Positions 15,330 to 19,650 of a stretch of 19,650 nucleotides of DNA are shown here, piece after piece (positions within the stretch are counted from its first letter, which is position 1; each line of letters opens with the position of its first letter). The notes beneath the pieces are model-generated. The model saw only the letters and a list, made by a program, of their open reading frames with translations. It made no database searches and was not told the DNA's origin. The DNA comes from CAYWNA01 sp964459305. Lineage in GTDB: Bacteria; Planctomycetota; Planctomycetia; Pirellulales; Pirellulaceae. Made by a program: the position numbers and the translations under genes. The DNA is taken from assembly GCA_964459305.1 (NCBI GenBank), contig CAYWNA010000253.1, forward strand, positions 1 through 19,650, in the 5' to 3' direction.

Positions 15330-15376
15330 GGAGTACAGCCTTTAGGCTGTCGCGTACAGGCTTAAGCGTGAACTCC
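15330..15376. repeat. 47-bp double-hairpin repeat
   Basis: The ends are GGAGT and ACTCC. Inside are two neighbouring palindromic units: ACAGCCT-TT-AGGCTGT, and an imperfect one around CAGGCTTAAGCGTG. This layout (two small hairpins inside short terminal inverted repeats) resembles abundant intergenic repeats of planctomycete genomes as I recall them. Confidence 0.6.
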
Positions 15377-15859
15377 AACCCGACCATGCCGCACACCCTG
15401 TCGTGAAAGGCTCCGGGCCGTGCGTGTGGGCGCCGGCCATTCGGACGAGATGACGCCGCGAAACGACTGAACTATTCCCCCCAACGGCGACTATCCAACG
15501 TTGCCACCCAGATAGAACGCTCGCTAGAGCATATTGACGCGGCAAAACCTCAAAAGTTCCTGCGATGTTTACGAATCTAACGGTCAGTTCTTGCTCCTAT
15601 CTTATACTGCCTAGTCTATTTACACACCCCAAGGCACCCTCTTTAATCGACGTGCCGGCGGATGAGCTCCTACAAGTTACCCTTCATTTCCAGCCGATTG
15701 CGCCATTCGACCCGGAATCATCCCAAAAGATGCTGCAATCCGCGTAACCCGCACAGGCGTAGATGCCGATAGATGAGGAGGAAACGGACACTGGCTTTGG
15801 GAGCCCCGGATGGGGTCTCGCGCATCTTTCTTCATCTTCCGTTCCTGCTAGAAACTGCG

Positions 15860-15882
15860 TATAATCCGCCGTTTCTCGGCGG
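15860..15882 (+). promoter_or_regulatory. Possible promoter -10 (TATAAT) and start-site hairpin for the fusion enzyme gene
   Basis: A perfect TATAAT lies at 15860-15865. The hexamer 17 bp upstream, TTCCGT (15837-15842), is a weak -35. Directly after the -10 a hairpin CCGCCG-TTTCT-CGGCGG (15866-15882) would form near the 5' end of the transcript, leaving a leader of about 100 nt before the ATG at 15976. Confidence 0.4.
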
Positions 15883-15975
15883 ACTGCGCGATTTCGAGCG
15901 CTGCTAGTGCGCAGCAGTCCGGATTGAAAAGGACTTCAATTAGGCTGGCTCGGCCACCGTCGGTGAGAATGGAAC

Positions 15976-18900
15976 ATGGATCGCAATAGCCAACTTGTTC
16001 TTTACCGGGCGATGCTTACCGCCCGACGGATCGACGAGCTGGAGCAGCAGATAACCAATCGAGGCGAAGCGTTTTTCAATGTTGCGGGCCGCGGTCATGA
16101 GTCGACGGCGGCCTTGGCACCGCATCTGGGCGCCCAGGATTGGCTTCACTGCCATTATCGAGACAAGGCGTTACTCGTCGCGCGGGGCCTGTCGCCTCGG
16201 ACGTTTTTCGACAACCTGTACTGCAAAGACGGTTCCAACTCGCACGGTCGACGGATGAGCGGGTTCTGCAGCGTTCCGAGCCTGCACGTGCTGAGCATGG
16301 TCGCACCGGTCGCCAACCATGCCCTGCAGGCGGTGGGTGTGGCCGCCGCCGTCAAGGACGAGGATACGGCACCGATCGTGTATTGTGGCATCGGTGATGG
16401 TGGGACGCAGCAGGGCGAATTCCTCGAGGCCTGCGGCGAAGCCGTTCGCAGCGATCTGCCCGTGTTGTTCGTGGTGCAGAACAACGGTTGGGCTATTTCG
16501 ACGCCAACCGAAGGAAGGACACTGTTCTCGCTGCCCAAGGGACGAAGTGATTGGTTTCTGGGGATGCCCGTTCGTTTTGTCGACGGACGTCACGTCGCCA
16601 CGTCTTATCAGGAGTTTGGTAACGTCGTCGCGGAGATCCGCGAGACTCGTGAGCCGGCGATCATAGTCTTGGATGTCGAACGGCTGACCAGTCACACGAA
16701 TGCAGACGATCACACCATCTACCGGGACCCCGCCGATATCGAAGAGGCCCACCGGACCGGCGATCCGATCCCAATCTTCGAACGGTGGCTGCTTGCGCAC
16801 GGCTGGACGCAGACGGAACTGGGGCAAGTCCAAAAGGAGGTCGAAGCCGAGGTCGTCGCTGCCGAAGAAGAAGCGGCTGGCGGATTGGAACCGAATCCCA
16901 TTTTTGATGCAAGACGTCCGCTGAAGATCGAACTTACTCATCCGTCGCGCGAATTCCGAGGGACCGGCGACGGGCTGCAACTGAACATGCGGGATGCCAT
17001 CCGTGAGGTCTTGCGCGACCGTCTGGTGAGAGATCCGCGAATTGTCCTTTTCGGCCAGGATATCGAGGATCCGAAGGGGGACGTGTTCGGAGTGACGAAG
17101 AGTCTGAGTACTGCATTCCCTGGACGGGTGCTGAATTCGGCGTTGACCGAGTCGACCATTATAGGCACGGCGATTGGCCGAGCATTGGCGGGCGAACGGC
17201 CTGTGGCGTTCATCCAGTTCGCAGATTTTCTGCCGCTGGCATACAACCAGCTTACGTCCGAGCTTGCGACTCTCTATTGGCGCACAGCCGGTCAGTGGAC
17301 GACGCCGGTGATCGTGATGATCGCTTGTGGTGGGTATCGTCCGGGGCTGGGCCCTTATCACGCACAGACGCACGAGTCCGTGATCGCCCACGCACCGGGG
17401 CTGGACGTCTTTATGCCGTCTACAGCGTCGGACGCAGCGGGGTTGCTGAACGCGGCCTTCCAATCCGAACGCCCCACAGTGTTCCTTTACCCGAAGAGCC
17501 TGCTGAACAACCCGGCGCTCACGACGTCCGCCGACGTGGATCGCCAGTTTGTGCCTATTGGCACGGCCCGTAAAGTGAAGGCTGGTAGAGACATAACGCT
17601 GGTAGGTTGGGGTAATACGGTCTCGCTATGTGTGCGATCGGCGGACGCCCTGGAGAAGGTGGGCATCGAATCCGAAGTACTGGATTTGCGGTGTATTTCG
17701 CCTTGGGACCAACACGCCGTCCTGGCTTCGGCTGAGAAGACCGCCCGACTGCTGGTCGTTCACGAGGATAACCACACATGCGGGTTGGGCGGCGAGATCC
17801 TGGCCACCATCGCCCAGCAGACGCGTGTCCCTGTAGCCATGAGACGCGTGACGCGTCCTGACACACACATTCCGTGCAATTTTGCCAACCAAATCGAGGT
17901 CATGCCCTCGTTCGAGCGCGTGTTGAGGACCGCTGCCGAGTTGCTCAATCTGGACCTCTCCTGGATTCCACCGGAAAAGACGGAAGAGGGGATCCACATG
18001 GTAGAGGCGATCGGCTCCGGACCGTCGGATGACACGGTGACGGTGGTCGAGCTTTTCGTTGAGCCGGGCGCGACGGTTGAACGTGGTGATGCGCTGGCTT
18101 CATTGGAGGCTACGAAGAGCGTTTTCGAAATCACCTCGCCCGTTTCGGGCAGCCTGGAAGAGATCTTCGTTGCCGAAGGCGAGGTGGTCGAAGTCGGCTC
18201 GCCGATCATGCGCATCAACACGGGCGCGACATCCGTCCGGCCGAAGCCGATCACGCAAGAGCAGTGCGGGACACCTGTTCTGTCGCGCAAGACCACGACA
18301 GAAACGCTCCACATCCCACAAGAGCACAAAGAACGCCGTCCGTTCGAGGTTGGCATATCCTCGGTTGCCACCGTCACGGGCAGTCGCCTGATGACGAACA
18401 GCGAATTGATCGAGAAGGGAGCGGTCAGCAACGCGACGGAAATGTCGCCTGACGACATTGTACGGCGCACCGGCATCGAGAGCCGCATGTGGGCTCAGGA
18501 CGGCGAGAATGCTGTCGAGATGGCTGTGCGAGCGTGCTGGAAGCTATTGGACCATGAAGAGTTAATCGTCGACGACTTGGACCTTGTCATTTGCAGCACC
18601 GGCAGCCCCACGTTGGTGACACCTTCGATGGCTTGCCAGATCCTGAACGCTTTGTGCAATGGCAAGAGCGAATCGATGGCGCAGGCTTACGACATCAATG
18701 CGGCCTGTTCGGGGTATCTGTATGCGTTGCAGGTGGGCTATGACTACCTTCAGAGCACGCCTCATGGCCGAGTGCTATTGGTCACAGCCGAAGTCCTCTC
18801 GCCGCTGTTGGACCCAGGTGATTTTGACACCGCCATCCTGTTTGGTGATGCCACGTCGGCAACCGTCCTCTACGGCGAAGCGCATTTCGAAAAGGCGAGG

Positions 18901-19311
18901 GCTCGGCTCTACCGGCCCGACCTTTCGGCCAAGGGCGAAGACGGTAGCACGTTGTCGGTGCCGCTGTTGCACGACGGATACATTCAGATGAAAGGCCGCA
19001 AGGTTTTCACCGAGGCGGTTCGCTCGATGGTGGCCAGCTTGAATCGGGTTTGCGATCGGGAAGGCATCCGGGTCGACGATCTTAGCATGGTCGTTCCACA
19101 TCAAGCGAACCAGCGTATCATCGACGCCATCCAAAGCCGCGTCGGCGTCCATGTCTTCAGCAACATCCGCAATTATGGCAACACATCATCGTCCAGCATC
19201 CCGCTGTGCCTGACGGATGTGCTCCCGGATGCCAAAAAAGGCGATCGCCTTGGCCTCTGCGCCTTTGGCGGCGGCTTCACATTCGGGGCCAGTATCCTGG
19301 AAGCCAGCTAG
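15976..19311 (+). CDS. Four-domain fusion: 2-oxoacid dehydrogenase E1 alpha, E1 beta, lipoyl-type domain and KAS III (FabH-like)
   Basis: The 1111-residue protein joins four units. Residues about 5-320 are an E1 alpha subunit with HYRDKALLVARG (60-71) and the thiamine diphosphate motif GDGGTQQGEF (140-149) to NN (169-170). Residues about 333-662 are an E1 beta subunit (FGQDIEDPKGDVFG, LTES with Glu392, QFADFLPLAYNQL). Residues about 683-748 are a lipoyl-type domain with EATKS; Lys714 is the predicted attachment site. After a Lys/Thr/Pro-rich linker (749-786), residues 787-1111 form a complete ketoacyl-ACP synthase III with Cys911 (DINAACSGY), His1042 (VPHQANQR) and Asn1069 (YGNTSSSS). No E2 acyltransferase or E3 domain is present in the chain or window. 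Branched-chain E1 enzymes normally supply acyl-CoA primers to FabH through E2, so this fusion suggests direct primer delivery to fatty-acid or polyketide-like synthesis. It appears soluble. The ATG at 15976 has only a weak GGTGAG upstream, but the E1 alpha domain begins at once. Substrate is unknown. Confidence 0.93.
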   Translation: MDRNSQLVLYRAMLTARRIDELEQQITNRGEAFFNVAGRGHESTAALAPHLGAQDWLHCHYRDKALLVARGLSPRTFFDNLYCKDGSNSHGRRMSGFCSVPSLHVLSMVAPVANHALQAVGVAAAVKDEDTAPIVYCGIGDGGTQQGEFLEACGEAVRSDLPVLFVVQNNGWAISTPTEGRTLFSLPKGRSDWFLGMPVRFVDGRHVATSYQEFGNVVAEIRETREPAIIVLDVERLTSHTNADDHTIYRDPADIEEAHRTGDPIPIFERWLLAHGWTQTELGQVQKEVEAEVVAAEEEAAGGLEPNPIFDARRPLKIELTHPSREFRGTGDGLQLNMRDAIREVLRDRLVRDPRIVLFGQDIEDPKGDVFGVTKSLSTAFPGRVLNSALTESTIIGTAIGRALAGERPVAFIQFADFLPLAYNQLTSELATLYWRTAGQWTTPVIVMIACGGYRPGLGPYHAQTHESVIAHAPGLDVFMPSTASDAAGLLNAAFQSERPTVFLYPKSLLNNPALTTSADVDRQFVPIGTARKVKAGRDITLVGWGNTVSLCVRSADALEKVGIESEVLDLRCISPWDQHAVLASAEKTARLLVVHEDNHTCGLGGEILATIAQQTRVPVAMRRVTRPDTHIPCNFANQIEVMPSFERVLRTAAELLNLDLSWIPPEKTEEGIHMVEAIGSGPSDDTVTVVELFVEPGATVERGDALASLEATKSVFEITSPVSGSLEEIFVAEGEVVEVGSPIMRINTGATSVRPKPITQEQCGTPVLSRKTTTETLHIPQEHKERRPFEVGISSVATVTGSRLMTNSELIEKGAVSNATEMSPDDIVRRTGIESRMWAQDGENAVEMAVRACWKLLDHEELIVDDLDLVICSTGSPTLVTPSMACQILNALCNGKSESMAQAYDINAACSGYLYALQVGYDYLQSTPHGRVLLVTAEVLSPLLDPGDFDTAILFGDATSATVLYGEAHFEKARARLYRPDLSAKGEDGSTLSVPLLHDGYIQMKGRKVFTEAVRSMVASLNRVCDREGIRVDDLSMVVPHQANQRIIDAIQSRVGVHVFSNIRNYGNTSSSSIPLCLTDVLPDAKKGDRLGLCAFGGGFTFGASILEAS

Positions 19312-19328
19312 CCCCGATTGCGCGCCGC

Positions 19329-19464
19329 GTAGGCCGGACCGAGGCCGAACCCCTGCCGGAACGGCGCAAACCAGCTTGATTGCTTTGACAACGTGTACCG
19401 TCAACAACGCCAATAGAAGAGGCCGAAGTTCCGGCAGTGGCACGGTTTGCTTGGTCCGGCCTAC
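19329..19464. repeat. 136-bp palindromic repeat element with 12-bp perfect terminal inverted repeats
   Basis: GTAGGCCGGACC (19329-19340) and its exact complement (19453-19464) end the element. Further inverted pairs lie inside: CTGCCGGAAC and GTTCCGGCAG, and GCAAACC and GGTTTGC. Their order on the right side is permuted, so the structure is not a simple hairpin. It starts 18 bp after the fusion gene stop and has no coding content. Confidence 0.7.
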
Positions 19465-19549
19465 AAATTGGTGCGCAATATGGGCTATACCGCACTCTTA
19501 GCTGAAGAAACAGCTCCCTCATTTATGCCATCCGCGGATAGGTCTGACC

Positions 19550-19615
19550 TGTAGCCGAACTCGCCAGAGTTTGGTTTTTCCCTACGCAGACCAAAGTCTG
19601 GCGACTTCGGCTACA
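19550..19615. repeat. 66-bp palindromic repeat element with 26-bp arms
   Basis: Arms at 19550-19575 and 19590-19615 start and end with TGTAGCCGAA/TTCGGCTACA and contain TCGCCAGA/TCTGGCGA. They pair with two mismatches around a 14-bp loop. The right arm, read as its complement, is the sequence type I associate with frequent repeats in Pirellula-like genomes. No gene was seen between it and the window end at 19650. Confidence 0.75.
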
Positions 19616-19650
19616 TGCGGAAAAGCGTCAATCCTGGCCGCGGGTCAAAC

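Larger units (their letters stand above)
15109..15975. other. 867-bp divergent intergenic region between the giant protein and the fusion enzyme
   Basis: No convincing gene was found. Contents seen are the ribosome-binding site of the giant gene (AGGAAG on the minus strand, 15115-15120), a 9-bp direct repeat at 15191-15199 and 15213-15221, a small inverted repeat CACGGT-CA-ACCGTG (15307-15320), a palindromic repeat (15330-15376) and a TATAAT box with a hairpin near 15860-15882. A 60-codon frame at 15565-15747 has no ribosome-binding site and no recognisable homology. The stretch 15380-15850 otherwise shows nothing I can name. Confidence 0.5.

Noticed and set aside
15565..15747. Possible small gene of 60 codons
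   Set aside because: No ribosome-binding site, no homology recognised, and it sits in intergenic repeat-containing DNA.
16171..17463. Minus-strand frame of 430 codons
   Set aside because: It is antisense to the E1 alpha/E1 beta part of the fusion enzyme, which has unmistakable motifs; no family was recognised in the reverse frame.
15976..19311. Assembly artefact joining separate E1 and fabH genes
   Set aside because: The frame is continuous, the linker at 749-786 has normal linker composition, and each domain has its expected length; an artefact would more likely break the frame. It cannot be fully excluded without homologues.

Overview
The window looks like a chromosomal segment of a planctomycete (Planctomycetota, probably Pirellulales-like). 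This is inferred from several things seen together: a very large secreted protein with an Arg-rich N-terminus, a LENRVLLA motif (the LEPR-XLL type common in this phylum) and a dockerin-like domain; Hanks-type kinases fused to FG-GAP repeats; a Uma2-family nuclease gene; and intergenic DNA full of palindromic repeat elements. No RNA gene, CRISPR array or transposase gene was found.

Layout. (1) 135-779 (-) is a Uma2-family gene. (2) 780-1097 has no intact gene but contains a short (+) relic of the 3' end of argS (about 968-1096). (3) 1098-7927 (-) is a signalling operon read right to left: an FHA-domain pseudokinase (6704-7927), then, 22 bp later, a membrane Ser/Thr kinase with an extracytoplasmic FG-GAP region. 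That second gene is split in two (3592-6681 and 1098-3737) by a 127-bp palindromic insertion flanked by a 9-bp direct repeat. Removing the insertion restores one 1818-residue reading frame. (4) 8288-9556 (+) is an AlaC-like aminotransferase, divergent from the kinase operon across a 360-bp gap with a 67-bp palindrome. (5) 9652-15108 (-) is the giant dockerin and cadherin-like-repeat protein, converging on the aminotransferase over a good hairpin terminator. (6) 15109-15975 is a long divergent intergenic region with repeat DNA and a possible promoter. (7) 15976-19311 (+) is one polypeptide joining 2-oxoacid dehydrogenase E1 alpha, E1 beta, a lipoyl-type domain and a FabH-like ketoacyl synthase. 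(8) 19312-19650 is repeat DNA with two large palindromes.

How the parts may work together. The kinase operon reads as a sensory pair: a phosphothreonine-binding pseudokinase next to a transmembrane kinase whose extracytoplasmic part is now broken off. The giant dockerin protein is probably exported. The fusion enzyme is the most original gene. Its domain order suggests that a 2-oxoacid is decarboxylated, the acyl group is loaded on a tethered lipoyl arm, and the same chain condenses it with malonyl-ACP, with no separate E2 or acyl-CoA intermediate. That route is inference; the domains and the retained catalytic residues are visible in the sequence.
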